Shown: positions 36,633 to 45,316 of the stretch, piece by piece
How positions within the stretch are numbered: position 1 is the first letter of the stretch
How the letters are laid out: every line of letters starts with the position of its first letter
Source: Rickettsiales bacterium
Lineage (GTDB): Bacteria; Pseudomonadota; Alphaproteobacteria; Rickettsiales; SXRF01
Direction of reading: 5' to 3'
NCBI GenBank assembly: GCA_025464625.1
Contig: JAOAUZ010000001.1
Span: 334,848-398,847, forward strand
DNA: 64,000 nt
Position numbers and translations under genes: made by a program
The notes under the pieces: model-generated
What the model was told of the DNA's origin: nothing
Database searches by the model: none
Seen by the model: the letters and a program-made list of their open reading frames with translations, nothing else

Positions 36633-36953
36633 ATGACTCTGCATATTGACGATAGTGAATTTGATGCAAAAGTAATCAATGCTTCTGGAGCATTTTTGGT
36701 GGATTTCTGGGCGGAGTGGTGTGGTCCTTGCCGTCAGATTGCGCCGATTCTTGATGAGATTGCCAAAGAGCGGGCTGGTAAAATCACTGTTGTAAAAGTG
36801 AATATTGATAAGAATCCTGCAACACCGCAAAAGTTTGGTGTGCGTGGGATTCCGACTCTTATCATTTTTAAGGATGGTAAAGCGGTTTCTACCAAAGTTG
36901 GAACTTTGCCGAAAAGCAAACTCCTTGAGTGGGTTGATTCTGCCGTCGCTTAG
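36633..36953 (+). CDS. trxA: Thioredoxin
   Basis: A 106-residue cytosolic thioredoxin with active site WCGPC (Cys30 and Cys33) in 'LVDFWAEWCGPCRQIAPILDEIA', the cis-proline loop 'GVRGIPTLIIF' and the expected length. GAAAGGAA precedes the ATG. Located just downstream of addA, a usual alphaproteobacterial neighbour. Confidence 0.98.
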   Translation: MTLHIDDSEFDAKVINASGAFLVDFWAEWCGPCRQIAPILDEIAKERAGKITVVKVNIDKNPATPQKFGVRGIPTLIIFKDGKAVSTKVGTLPKSKLLEWVDSAVA

Positions 36954-37011
36954 TTTTGCACCTAATTCGCGGGTTTTTTTCTCTCCAAAATGCGGAGGGA
37001 TTTCTGGGATT

Positions 37012-37833
37012 TTGCTTAAATTATTTTCTGATTTTCGTTTGCGTGCAGTAACTGCCAGCGAGATAGAATTTTATTTATTCGGCTCTGGTGAGCGTGATTT
37101 ATCAGAATTTTGGGGTGATATTAAAACCTCCTGCGTTAGTGCTGGTATCGAGATTTTTAAAATTGAAAAAGAGCGTGGACGTGAACAGCATGAAATATCG
37201 CTGACTCCCAGCAATCCAGAAAAAACAGTGCGTGATACCAATAAGCTGAAAGATATTATCTCGGATTTGGCAGTCAAACATTCTATGCAGGTTAGCTTTG
37301 CAGCAAAGCCAATAACCGATGATTTTGGCAGTGGTTTACACATCCATATTCATCTGGAAGATGAGCAGGGAAAAAACCAATTTATAAAAGATGATTCCAG
37401 CATAAGCGATACGCTAAACCATGCTCTGGGTGGGTTGCTCTTGTGGTTACCAGATACCATGCCAATATTCGCGCCAAACGAGGAATCATATAAAAGATTT
37501 GTTGCTGGTAGCAATGGTCCTTTGACTGTTAGCTGGGGGGCGAATAACCGCACAGTTGCATTGCGATTGCCTGATTCTGCAAAGGATAACAAACGTATTG
37601 AACATCGTGTTGCGGGGGCGGATGCGGATATTTTACAGGTAATGTATGTTATTCTTGCAGCCATTCATTATGGGCTGGCAACCGCTGTAAAACCAGACGG
37701 ACAAGTATATGGCGATGCAGCGCTTGAGATGTATGCTAAACCTAGATTTTCTAAAGATTTACGGGTTGCGAAACAGCGCATGCAACAATCGATATTCCCG
37801 CTTAAAAATTATGGCATTTTAATAGAATCTTAA
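37012..37833 (+). pseudogene. Glutamine-synthetase-family fragment lacking its N-terminal domain
   Basis: About 273 residues matching the GlnA catalytic barrel only: 'RAVTASEIEFYLF', 'GREQHEISLTPSNPEKTVRD', 'SFAAKPITDDFGSGLHIHIHL', 'WGANNRTVALRLP' and 'IEHRVAGADADILQVMYVIL'. The N-terminal beta-grasp domain (about 100 residues), which forms half of each active site, is absent. The frame extends upstream through trxA without an ATG; the best start is TTG at 37012, with GGAGGG 12 bases before it. Either a decayed gene or a catalytic-domain-only homologue. Confidence 0.65.
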
Positions 37834-37893
37834 TCTGTTTTTGATACAATTATACATTGTAAAATAAATGGTTGCCATAAAAACGGATTTATA

Positions 37894-39828
37894 ATGATAG
37901 CCAAAAAATATTCTCCAAGAAATCATAAAAACAAGGCATTCACTCTGTTAGAGTTGGCAGTTGTTCTTGTTGTTGTCGTTCTGGTAGCTGGTATCGGGGT
38001 ATCAATTTCTAAAGACATGATTGAGTCTTCCAAGGAAGTTGCCACAAACAAGCGTATGGATGAAATTGAAAAGGCAATCTTTGCATTCATGAAGAAAAAT
38101 GGACGCATACCTTGCCCCGGTGATGCTACATATTTAACAAGCAATGCGAACTATGGTGTTGAAGCTACTGTTGCTATGCTTGAGCGTTGCACTGGTGGAG
38201 CTATTTCTTCCACTTTCAGAACTGACTCAACTTATATGAATAAAGCTGCTGAAGGACCAGTGCCAGTTGCTACGCTTGGTTTGCCTAGAGAGTTTATGTA
38301 TGACGGATGGGGTAGGAAATTTGCATATGCTGCTGCCACAGCTATGACTGATTCTACATATTCAACCAAGGCTTTCCCACCTAAGAGTGGTACTGGCTGT
38401 TTGGATAACACGGCGATTATGGTGAAGGATGCTTCTGGTGCTAACCGTTCAACCAGTGCTGTTTATGCTCTAATTAGCTACGGAAAAAATGGTCATGGCG
38501 GATATTTGCCTGCTGGCACCCGCTTTAGTTCTGGCAGCACAAACACAGACGAACTAACTAATTGTCATTGCACAAATGCAGCAGCAAATAGCACTTATAA
38601 CGGCAATTATGTTCAGAGAAGCAAAAATCTTAACGCTACCACAGCAGCAAGTTATTTCGATGATATTGTGCGTTATAAGGAACGTTGGCAGCTAACAACA
38701 GAGGAAGATTTGCTGGATGATGACGGTTACCGTGGTCCAGATTTAGCTATTGGTTATCAATTGGCTACTGCTAGTGCGGGTACTTTTTATGTGTATAAAA
38801 ATAAATGTTCCCGCTTTATAAAACAGGCAGATCTAAGCCCTCTACCAACGGATAAACCGCTTGGTGTGGCGTTTACAGCTGGAAATAAGCATTTGCTGAC
38901 ATATTCTGGTTTGGGATGTAACCTGTATAAGATTAGTGCGGGTGGAACTCTTACAAATCTTTCCAGCGCTTTTGCCACTGCCTGTCCCTATAATTCTACA
39001 GCGGTTATGGATCTTTCCAATAATGGATATCTGGCTATTAGCAGTGGAACAAGTAGTGCCGTGATAAATTTGTGGAAACAATCTGGTGATAAGTTTGTTG
39101 CTCTTACTTCCCTTACTCATTCTGCTGCCAGCGTTGCTGAGTTATCTTTTTCACCAGATGCTAAAATGCTTGCCGTTCGCAGTGCAACCAACACTTCAAG
39201 GATATATAAACGCAAAGGCGATACGTTCAGCGCAGCGGCAGCGGATATAACTCAGCCTGCGAATTTAAGTTCTACAAATACACCACTGACCATAGTTTTT
39301 TCTCCTGATGGTAAATTTCTTGCTGATATAGAGTTCAATACGGGCAACAGTAGGTATTATGTAAATAGTTGGGTGGTTCTGGGGGTTGATAACCCTTCTT
39401 TTTCTCAGATGACATCAATAACACCATCTACCACCAACTCGGTTGATAGTATCTTTTTTACGCAGGATAGGCGTGTTATGCTGGTGACTGGTGTTTATAA
39501 TGGTATTTGTTTGATTGAGCATAGCTGGCCATCTTTGTGTGGAAATAGCGGTTCATATTATGGTGGTGGTTGGACATCTGGTTTTGCCGCGTCCGGTGGA
39601 AAAACTTATGGAGCATTCTCTAAGGGGGGATATTATTATATTATAACTAGACTGGGTGATAATGTGCTTCCATATGTTGCTAAGGCATATTCAAGGTTAA
39701 CTTACGGAACTATGCGTAGGTTTGAAGCGTGGGGACCTGTGCCATATTACCCGAGTTCAAGTCCTGGTGTTGCATATAATAATTCTCTTCCTAGTGCTAC
39801 TGGTGGACCAGTTGCTTTTAGTAAGTAG
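37894..39828 (+). CDS. Pseudopilin fused to a beta-propeller-like domain
   Basis: A 644-residue prepilin. The leader 'KNKAFTLLELAVVLVVVV' is the type IV pilin/type II secretion N-methylation site, with Glu at +5 but Ala rather than Gly at -1. The helix continues to about 60, then a globular part ('KNGRIPCPGDATYLTS') with Cys pairs. From about 290, repeated WD40-like strands appear ('FSPDAKMLAVRSATNTSRIY', 'FSPDGKFLADIEF'). This suggests a minor pilin presenting a propeller at a tip or surface. The prepilin peptidase at 45317 is a candidate processor. Confidence 0.75.
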   Translation: MIAKKYSPRNHKNKAFTLLELAVVLVVVVLVAGIGVSISKDMIESSKEVATNKRMDEIEKAIFAFMKKNGRIPCPGDATYLTSNANYGVEATVAMLERCTGGAISSTFRTDSTYMNKAAEGPVPVATLGLPREFMYDGWGRKFAYAAATAMTDSTYSTKAFPPKSGTGCLDNTAIMVKDASGANRSTSAVYALISYGKNGHGGYLPAGTRFSSGSTNTDELTNCHCTNAAANSTYNGNYVQRSKNLNATTAASYFDDIVRYKERWQLTTEEDLLDDDGYRGPDLAIGYQLATASAGTFYVYKNKCSRFIKQADLSPLPTDKPLGVAFTAGNKHLLTYSGLGCNLYKISAGGTLTNLSSAFATACPYNSTAVMDLSNNGYLAISSGTSSAVINLWKQSGDKFVALTSLTHSAASVAELSFSPDAKMLAVRSATNTSRIYKRKGDTFSAAAADITQPANLSSTNTPLTIVFSPDGKFLADIEFNTGNSRYYVNSWVVLGVDNPSFSQMTSITPSTTNSVDSIFFTQDRRVMLVTGVYNGICLIEHSWPSLCGNSGSYYGGGWTSGFAASGGKTYGAFSKGGYYYIITRLGDNVLPYVAKAYSRLTYGTMRRFEAWGPVPYYPSSSPGVAYNNSLPSATGGPVAFSK

Positions 39829-39837
39829 TTTATTTGT

Positions 39838-39902
39838 AAAGACCTCTCGACAAGCTCGAGGTGACAGGTATTGTCATCTCGAACGCAGTGAGAGATCTTT
39901 GC
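39838..39902. repeat. Palindromic repeat 5' of the GIY-YIG gene
   Basis: GACCTCTCGACAAGCTCGAG...GTGACAG faces TGTCATCTCGAACGCAG...GATCTTTGC. It ends directly at the ATG of the GIY-YIG gene and belongs to the family seen at 5119-5190. Confidence 0.75.
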
Positions 39903-40190
39903 ATGAAAACCTATTATATATACATGCTAACAAACTGGAATAATGAGGTGTTATATATTGGTGTAACTAATAATTTAGAACGCAGAATATACGAACATAA
40001 AAACAAACTTGTTAAAGGTTTTACTGAGAAATATAATCTTACCAAACTTGTGTATATTGAAACGACAGATTATATAAATGCTGCCATAGAACGTGAAAAG
40101 CAACTGAAGAAATGGCGTAGGGAGAAAAAAGATAATTTAGTAGAATCTGTAAATCCATCATGGGATGATTTAAATATTGGAATAATGTAA
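39903..40190 (+). CDS. Small GIY-YIG nuclease-family protein
   Basis: A 95-residue single-domain GIY-YIG protein. The start at 39903 ('MKTYYIYMLTNWNNEVLYIG') is preferred because the upstream frame lies inside the palindrome. It has the paired strands YYIYML and LYIG, the catalytic 'NLERRIYEHK' (Arg27), and 'AAIEREKQLKKWRR' with the metal-binding Glu63. This is the stand-alone UPF0213/YhbQ-like type, often annotated only as GIY-YIG. It is flanked on both sides by the same palindromic repeat, whose 5' copy is its untranslated leader. Confidence 0.9.
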   Translation: MKTYYIYMLTNWNNEVLYIGVTNNLERRIYEHKNKLVKGFTEKYNLTKLVYIETTDYINAAIEREKQLKKWRREKKDNLVESVNPSWDDLNIGIM

Positions 40191-40257
40191 AGATCCCTCG
40201 GCTACGCTCGGGATGACAGTTATTTGTCATTCCGAACGAATGTGAGGAATCTCGTCA
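40188..40257. repeat. Palindromic repeat 3' of the GIY-YIG gene
   Basis: AGATCCCTCGGCTACGCTCG...GGATGACAG followed by TGTCATTCCGAACGAATG...GGAATCTCGT. The first arm begins within the GIY-YIG stop codon region. Related to the copies at 5119 and 39838. Confidence 0.75.
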
Positions 40258-40271
40258 TTATTATTAAAGAT

Positions 40272-40318
40272 AAGATCCCTCGACTTCCTCCTTCGCTAAA
40301 GCTACGGAGGACAGGTCG
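40272..40318. repeat. Degenerate third palindromic copy
   Basis: AAGATCCCTCGACTTCCTCC...TACGGAGGACAG repeats one arm of the neighbouring element with a different central hairpin; it ends just before the ispH stop codon. Confidence 0.5.
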
Positions 40319-40319
40319 C

Positions 40320-41282
40320 TCAGTATAACAGAGTCCTCACCATCTTCTCACCAGTAACCTCAGGCGGCAGTTTGAAGCGGGTGTTTTCTGCAATCCCAGA
40401 GAGTGTTTCAATCACTGTTGGTCGCAGGGTAGAAATTGCGCTGACCACACCCTGCACCAGATGTTCAGGGGCGGACGCGCCTGCGGTTATGCCTACTGAT
40501 TTTATATTATCAAACCAGTGCGGTTGCAGGTTTTTTGCATCATCAATTAAATACGCGGTGATACCGATTTCCGCTGCAAGGTCGCGCAGGCGGTTAGAAT
40601 TCGAGCTATTGGCAGAACCAACAACCAACACAACATCAACCTGTTTTGCTAAATCACGCACGGCGTTCTGGCGGTTTTGCGTGGCATAGCAAATATCGCG
40701 CAGCTCAGGGCCTGTAATATTAGGAAAACGGTTTTTCAGTGCTGCTATAATATCCTTAGTATCATCAACACTAAGGGTGGTCTGGGTTACATAAGAAAGT
40801 TTATCAGGATTTTTTACGCTCAGATTTTTTACATCTTCAACATTCTGCACCAATAGCACACCATTCTGCACGCGCCCGCTTGTGCCTTCAACCTCTGGGT
40901 GTCCCTCGTGACCTATTAGGATAATTTGCCTGTCATCGGCTTCATAGCGTTGTGCTTCTTTATGAACTTTTGTAACCAGTGGGCAGGTTGCATCTATTAT
41001 TGGCAAATCACGCAGTTTTGCCGAATTTTCAACTTTTTCTGAAATACCATGTGCAGAAAAAACTGTAATAGCACCATCAGGAATTTCGCTAACTTCCTGC
41101 ACGAACACCACGCCTTTAGCGCGTAAATCTTCCACCACCCAGCGATTATGCACGATTTCATGACGAACATAAACGGGTGCGCCGTATAGTTTTAGTGCGC
41201 GTTCCACAATTTCTATGGCGCGGTCAACACCAGCACAAAATCCACGCGGTTCAGCAAGAATTATTTTAAGTGTGTTTATCAT
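40320..41282 (-). CDS. ispH: 4-hydroxy-3-methylbut-2-enyl diphosphate reductase
   Basis: A 320-residue IspH (LytB), the last enzyme of the MEP isoprenoid pathway, producing IPP and DMAPP. The three 4Fe-4S cysteines are in '[13 protein letters not shown]' (C16), '[11 protein letters not shown]' and '[12 protein letters not shown]'; 'VFSAHGIS' and '[13 protein letters not shown]' carry substrate-binding His residues. The start overlaps the zapE stop by 4 bases; tsaB-zapE-ispH form a minus-strand operon. Confidence 0.98.
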   Translation of the reverse strand: MINTLKIILAEPRGFCAGVDRAIEIVERALKLYGAPVYVRHEIVHNRWVVEDLRAKGVVFVQEVSEIPDGAITVFSAHGISEKVENSAKLRDLPIIDATCPLVTKVHKEAQRYEADDRQIILIGHEGHPEVEGTSGRVQNGVLLVQNVEDVKNLSVKNPDKLSYVTQTTLSVDDTKDIIAALKNRFPNITGPELRDICYATQNRQNAVRDLAKQVDVVLVVGSANSSNSNRLRDLAAEIGITAYLIDDAKNLQPHWFDNIKSVGITAGASAPEHLVQGVVSAISTLRPTVIETLSGIAENTRFKLPPEVTGEKMVRTLLY

Positions 41283-42388
41283 ATTGCTTCCAGTCTTTCA
41301 TCATAACCAGTCGATTGCATTTCCACTAGGCGCGATACTGTGCGTGAAAACTCAAATGAACCATCACCGCTTTGGTAAATTTCTTCAGCAGGCACGGCAG
41401 CGGTGCATATCAGCTTTATTTTATGTTCATAAAGAGTGTCAATAAGCGTGGAAAATCGCTTGGCTTCATTGTGCTGTTCTGGTTGCAGTTTTGGAATATC
41501 TGTTAGGATTATTGTGTTAAGCCTGCGGGCAAGAGCCAGATAATCCGCCGCACCAAGCATAGCTGCACATAATTCGTTGAAAGTGAAAATACCAATTTTA
41601 TTGTTATAAGACTTAAATTCCACTTGTCTGCCTTGAACAATTAAACTTTCCTTAGTTGCAGGAGAAGTTGCGCCGAGATTTTGTAAGGTTTGCATGACAA
41701 ATTTATTTGCGGCTTCACCGAGCGGATAATAATAAAATTGTGATGTTCTGCTTCCTTGTTGATAGCGATAATCATCTGGGCTGGAAAGTGCTGCAATTTT
41801 CATTTTTTCTTCAATAAGTTTTATAAAATTTTCAAAGCGTTCAGCTTGCACACCGCCTGTATATAGGGCTTTGGGTGGGCGGTTTGAAGTGCTGACGATG
41901 CAGATGTTATGGGCGAATAATCCTTCAAACAGGCGGTATAGAAGTGTTGCATCAGCCACATCTGTTGCCTGTAATTCATCAAAACAAAGAAGCTGTGTTT
42001 CACCAGCTAACTCGCGGGCGAGGACTGCCACAGGATCACCACCTCCGCTCTGGCGCAGTTTATGGATACGGGCGTGGACTTCCTGCATAAAGGCATGAAA
42101 ATGCACCCTACGCTTTTTTAGATTTTTATTTTCGGGAACAGCATCAAAAAATAAATCCATGAGCATGGATTTTCCGCGCCCGACATTGCCGTAAATATAC
42201 AGGCTGTTTATGTTTGTTGATGGCTTTGATTTGGTAAATAGCGATTTCTTTTTTGGCTTAACGAGTCTATCCAAAACTTCTTGCAGCATGGTCAGTAAAT
42301 TCTGTTGGGCAATATCGTTCTGTATACGCCCTTGCGCGACAAGCTGCCCGTAGCTTTTGCTTAGATTTGTTTTATTGTGTGGCGACAT
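41279..42388 (-). CDS. zapE: Cell division protein ZapE (AFG1-like ATPase)
   Basis: A 369-residue AFG1-family ATPase; start at 42388 ('[20 protein letters not shown]') chosen over a longer reading into tsaB. Walker A '[19 protein letters not shown]', Walker B '[15 protein letters not shown]', sensor region '[17 protein letters not shown]' and the C-terminal 'FDELCA'-like '[20 protein letters not shown]'. ZapE tunes FtsZ ring constriction. Its start overlaps tsaB by 17 bases. Confidence 0.95.
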   Translation of the reverse strand: MSPHNKTNLSKSYGQLVAQGRIQNDIAQQNLLTMLQEVLDRLVKPKKKSLFTKSKPSTNINSLYIYGNVGRGKSMLMDLFFDAVPENKNLKKRRVHFHAFMQEVHARIHKLRQSGGGDPVAVLARELAGETQLLCFDELQATDVADATLLYRLFEGLFAHNICIVSTSNRPPKALYTGGVQAERFENFIKLIEEKMKIAALSSPDDYRYQQGSRTSQFYYYPLGEAANKFVMQTLQNLGATSPATKESLIVQGRQVEFKSYNNKIGIFTFNELCAAMLGAADYLALARRLNTIILTDIPKLQPEQHNEAKRFSTLIDTLYEHKIKLICTAAVPAEEIYQSGDGSFEFSRTVSRLVEMQSTGYDERLEAI

Positions 42389-43004
42389 TGCTATTATTCT
42401 TATTATTTTGTGGAAGTTTTGCATCTGGTGGTCGCACATAAAAGGGCAGAGGGGAAACAGCTCTTTCTGGGTGTGCAGCTGCCAGTTCGGCAAGAAAATC
42501 AGCGCGGGGAAAGGTTATTGTCACTGACGAATCCTGAACGGGGGAAAGGTGCTGTGCTACAAGAGTCGGTTGGCACAAAGCCTCAAAATTAGTATCAAAA
42601 CGTTGATATATAACTTCACCTTTGCCAGCGTTTAATATGGATAGGACAGGTGCATCTGGCTTCTGTAACCTTACTCCAAACGCCATAACCTCCAGAGAAT
42701 TAAAACCTAAAACTGGTATTTTAGCGGCAAAACCGATAGCCCGTGCGCTGGCAAGCCCAATGCGTATGCCTGTAAAGCTACCCGGCCCAATGGTTGCGGC
42801 AACGGCAGAAAGTTCACTATATTGCGTTTTGCTTTTATCTAGCGCTTCCTCCACCATCTGAATCAGGCGTTTTGCTTGGAGGCTGGCGGATAATTCTTCG
42901 CAATATGTTGAAATAGCATTATTTTTCCATATACTAACGCTGCACGAACCAGACGTGCTGTCAATGGCGAGGATAGTTGGAGATTTCATATTATTCTGTG
43001 TCAT
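42372..43004 (-). CDS. tsaB: tRNA threonylcarbamoyladenosine biosynthesis protein TsaB
   Basis: A 210-residue ASKHA-fold partner of TsaD in t6A synthesis. 'TILAIDSTSGSCSVSIWKNN', 'VAATIGPGSFTGIRIGLASARAIGFA' and 'LEVMAFG' are typical; the C-terminal 'PFYVRPPDAKLPQ' matches the family's 'YLR.PDAK' end. First gene of the operon with zapE and ispH. An internal Met at residue 6 is an alternative start. Confidence 0.93.
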   Translation of the reverse strand: MTQNNMKSPTILAIDSTSGSCSVSIWKNNAISTYCEELSASLQAKRLIQMVEEALDKSKTQYSELSAVAATIGPGSFTGIRIGLASARAIGFAAKIPVLGFNSLEVMAFGVRLQKPDAPVLSILNAGKGEVIYQRFDTNFEALCQPTLVAQHLSPVQDSSVTITFPRADFLAELAAAHPERAVSPLPFYVRPPDAKLPQNNKNNSNVATQ

Positions 43005-43121
43005 AGTGTGAGATTACAATGTATTTTATTTATATCTACCCATAATATTTGCAATTTGTATTATTTTACGCCATTAGTGGTGCGTATTTTAATTTGTGTG
43101 TGCGGAAAGTTCAGCGTCTAA

Positions 43122-43382
43122 ATGCTTTATTTAACTAGAAGAATCGGTGAATCGATTATAATTAACAACAATATTGAGCTTACCGTCGTTGATGTGCGCG
43201 GTAAGACGGTAAAACTTGGTTTTTTATTTCCTAAAGAAGCCAGCATCCTGCGTAAAGAGCTACACCAGAAAATTTTAGAGCAAAATATCGCGGCTGCTGG
43301 TGGTGATGGCGGTGGCTTGGATGATATTGAATTCACTGTCAACATAGGTAATGCTGATACGGGCAAGGATGATGGAAGATAA
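43122..43382 (+). CDS. csrA: Carbon storage regulator CsrA
   Basis: An 86-residue CsrA: 'MLYLTRRIGESIIINNNIELTVVDVRGKTVKLGF' holds both RNA-binding edge strands. It binds GGA motifs near mRNA start sites. The tail ('GGDGGGLDDIEFTVNIGN') is longer than in E. coli. It leads a flagellar gene run and its 3' end overlaps the next gene, fitting the known role of CsrA in flagellin control. Confidence 0.95.
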   Translation: MLYLTRRIGESIIINNNIELTVVDVRGKTVKLGFLFPKEASILRKELHQKILEQNIAAAGGDGGGLDDIEFTVNIGNADTGKDDGR

Positions 43383-43680
43383 AGAAGATTCTAAAGACAA
43401 TATAGTATTTGATAAAAGCAAGCTTGCCGTTGCGCTTAAATATGAGCGTGGGAAAAATGAAGCTCCACTGGTAGCTGCTAAAGGTAAGGGATATATTGCG
43501 CAACAAATTATTGACCTAGCAAAGGCGAATAATGTTGAAATCAGACGCGATACTGATCTAGTAATGCTACTTGAAAAACTGGATATCAACACACCTATTC
43601 CGCTGGAGGCTTATGCGGCGGTGGCGGAGATTCTGGCGTATGTTTATAAGGCGAATGATAAAGCGAGGAAATCTACATGA
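43369..43680 (+). CDS. Stand-alone FlhB C-terminal-domain protein
   Basis: A 103-residue protein matching the cytoplasmic FlhB/YscU switch domain without membrane helices: 'KLAVALKYERGKNEAPLVAAKGKGYIAQQIIDLAKANNVEI' and 'TPIPLEAYAAVAEILAYVYK'. The NPTH autocleavage loop is not present (the chain starts after it). Such FhlB-like proteins can substitute for the FlhB C-terminal half in the flagellar export gate. It overlaps csrA by 14 bases and the next gene by 4. Confidence 0.85.
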   Translation: MMEDKEDSKDNIVFDKSKLAVALKYERGKNEAPLVAAKGKGYIAQQIIDLAKANNVEIRRDTDLVMLLEKLDINTPIPLEAYAAVAEILAYVYKANDKARKST

Positions 43681-44018
43681 ATGCACAACAAGATTTATTT
43701 GAAAATGTTGCAAAATTTGTTCAGGACAGCAAAACTCTGATCGCTAAGGGAGCGATGGTGGAGATGGCTGGCTTGGATAAGCAGGTGCATAGTTTGTGCG
43801 AGCAGATATTACAGCTTTCACAGGAAGATCGTCTAAAATATGCCGATATGCTTCAGGATTTACTGACGCAGCTTAAAATTCTTGGTGAGGATTTGGTTCG
43901 TCAGCGTGAGGCTTTGGCACATGAAATTCGTTATCTCTCCAGCCATAAAAAAGCCAGCGTGGCATATAAAACGGCTGATTCTAAGGCTGAATTGGTTTCT
44001 GAAAAAATCGAGGATTAA
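43677..44018 (+). CDS. FlgN-like flagellar protein
   Basis: A 113-residue helical protein: 'AGLDKQVHSLCEQILQLSQE', 'LLTQLKILGEDLVRQREALA', then 'SSHKKASVAYKTAD'. The length, coiled-coil character and the 'L..LD..V..LC' and 'A..AY' patterns resemble alphaproteobacterial proteins annotated as FlgN, an export chaperone for hook-filament junction proteins. ATGA overlap with the gene before and 8 bases before fliO support a flagellar role. Name uncertain. Confidence 0.6.
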   Translation: MNAQQDLFENVAKFVQDSKTLIAKGAMVEMAGLDKQVHSLCEQILQLSQEDRLKYADMLQDLLTQLKILGEDLVRQREALAHEIRYLSSHKKASVAYKTADSKAELVSEKIED

Positions 44019-44026
44019 AGGCAATC

Positions 44027-44308
44027 ATGGACACTATTGATCCAGCGCGGTTTATTTTTGCTTCTTTTTTTGTGCTGGGATTGCTTGGTTTGCTTGCGGT
44101 TGGGTTAAGACATTATGGACAGAAGTCATTTGCAACTAAATTGTTTTCTATAAAGCAAACATCTGGCAGAGTTGCTATTGTAGAAACACAATATATCGAT
44201 CATAAATCAAAATTGTTATTAGTAAAACGTGATAACGTTGAACATCTTTTGTTGGTCAGCGATGGCAAGACTACTGTAATTGAATCAGGGATTAAGCGTG
44301 ATGCGTAG
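44027..44308 (+). CDS. fliO: FliO-like flagellar biosynthesis protein
   Basis: A 93-residue protein with one N-terminal transmembrane helix ('FIFASFFVLGLLGLLAVGLRHYG') and a small cytosolic beta domain ('RVAIVETQYIDHKSKLLLVKRDNVEHLLLVS'), the FliO pattern. FliO helps assemble the FliP ring. It is immediately upstream of fliP, with overlap. Confidence 0.88.
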   Translation: MDTIDPARFIFASFFVLGLLGLLAVGLRHYGQKSFATKLFSIKQTSGRVAIVETQYIDHKSKLLLVKRDNVEHLLLVSDGKTTVIESGIKRDA

Positions 44309-45047
44309 AATATTTTCTATATTGCTGATTGGTATAGTAGCTTTTTTTATAGTGGAGCATACAGCCTTCGCCCAATCCTTGAATGTTGATCTTGGTAAAA
44401 CCACTGGCGGAACGGCAACAGCAAAGTTGATTCAGCTTGTTGTTCTGCTTACAGTCATTACGCTTGCTCCTTCTATTTTGGTGATGATGACTTCATTCAT
44501 GCGTATTGTTATTGTGCTGTCATTCTTGCGCAGTGCGCTTGGTTTGCAACAAACTCCGCCGAACCAAGTTCTTATTTCTCTGGCATTATTTATGACTGCG
44601 TTCATCATGGCACCTGCTTTTGAGCAATCATATAACGATGGTGTTAAGCCATTGCTTGAAGAATCTATTACTGAAGAACAGGCGTTGGAGAGAATAGGCG
44701 CGCCGTTTCACAGCTTCATGTTGAAGCATGTCAGGCAAAAAGATTTGGAATTATTTGTAAGTATGTCGCCTGATTTGAAAATTGAAACACCACAAGATAC
44801 GCCATATCGTGTTCTTGTTCCTGCCTTTATGATTAGCGAATTGAAACGTTCGTTTGAAATAGGGTTTCTTATTTTTATTCCATTTGTGGTGATTGATATG
44901 TTGGTTGCCTCGATTCTAATGGCGATGGGGATGATGATGTTACCGCCAGTGATGATTTCACTTCCCTTTAAGCTGATATTTTTTGTGCTGGTTGATGGTT
45001 GGTATATGGTGTGTGGCAGCTTAATCAAGAGTTTTGGCACGGTATGA
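44301..45047 (+). CDS. fliP: Flagellar export gate protein FliP
   Basis: A 248-residue export-gate subunit. The start at 44301 gives a signal peptide ending 'VEHTAFAQ', as FliP is one of the few gate proteins with one. Signatures: 'APSILVMMTSFMRIVIVLSF', 'LRSALGLQQTPPNQVLISLALFM' and 'MGMMMLPPVMISLPFKL'. Forms the FliP5FliQ4FliR channel. It overlaps fliO and the next gene. Confidence 0.97.
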   Translation: MRRIFSILLIGIVAFFIVEHTAFAQSLNVDLGKTTGGTATAKLIQLVVLLTVITLAPSILVMMTSFMRIVIVLSFLRSALGLQQTPPNQVLISLALFMTAFIMAPAFEQSYNDGVKPLLEESITEEQALERIGAPFHSFMLKHVRQKDLELFVSMSPDLKIETPQDTPYRVLVPAFMISELKRSFEIGFLIFIPFVVIDMLVASILMAMGMMMLPPVMISLPFKLIFFVLVDGWYMVCGSLIKSFGTV

Positions 45048-45304
45048 AAGATATAATTTTTTCATTGTTAGGCTTTTTACTATTTGGCGCATTTATCGTT
45101 ATCGCCTTATGGTTTAGTGCTGCTTTGATAATATTTGTTTTTATCAGTAGTGCTTTTCTAGCGATGTATATTATTTTGCGCGGTTATTATTTGCGCTGGC
45201 GTTATAAAGATTCATTTGTACAACCACCTAACACTAGTATTAAAGAAACAAAAACTACTATTATTGATGTGGAGTATCATGATGTCTCAGACAAAAACAG
45301 TTAG
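45044..45304 (+). CDS. Small membrane protein at the end of the flagellar run
   Basis: An 86-residue protein whose ATG overlaps the fliP stop (ATGA). One long or two close hydrophobic helices ('IIFSLLGFLLFGAFIVIALW', 'AALIIFVFISSAFLAMYIIL') lead to a charged tail. It is not recognisable as FliQ (which has a conserved helical hairpin of similar size but different motif) and I do not know its family. Coupling to fliP suggests a membrane role in flagellar assembly. Confidence 0.65.
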   Translation: MKDIIFSLLGFLLFGAFIVIALWFSAALIIFVFISSAFLAMYIILRGYYLRWRYKDSFVQPPNTSIKETKTTIIDVEYHDVSDKNS

Positions 45305-45316
45305 GAGATAGGTTCT

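Noticed and set aside
36805..37011. Upstream extension of the glutamine-synthetase-like frame into trxA
   Set aside because: It would overlap the whole 3' half of trxA and shows no similarity to the GlnA N-terminal domain.
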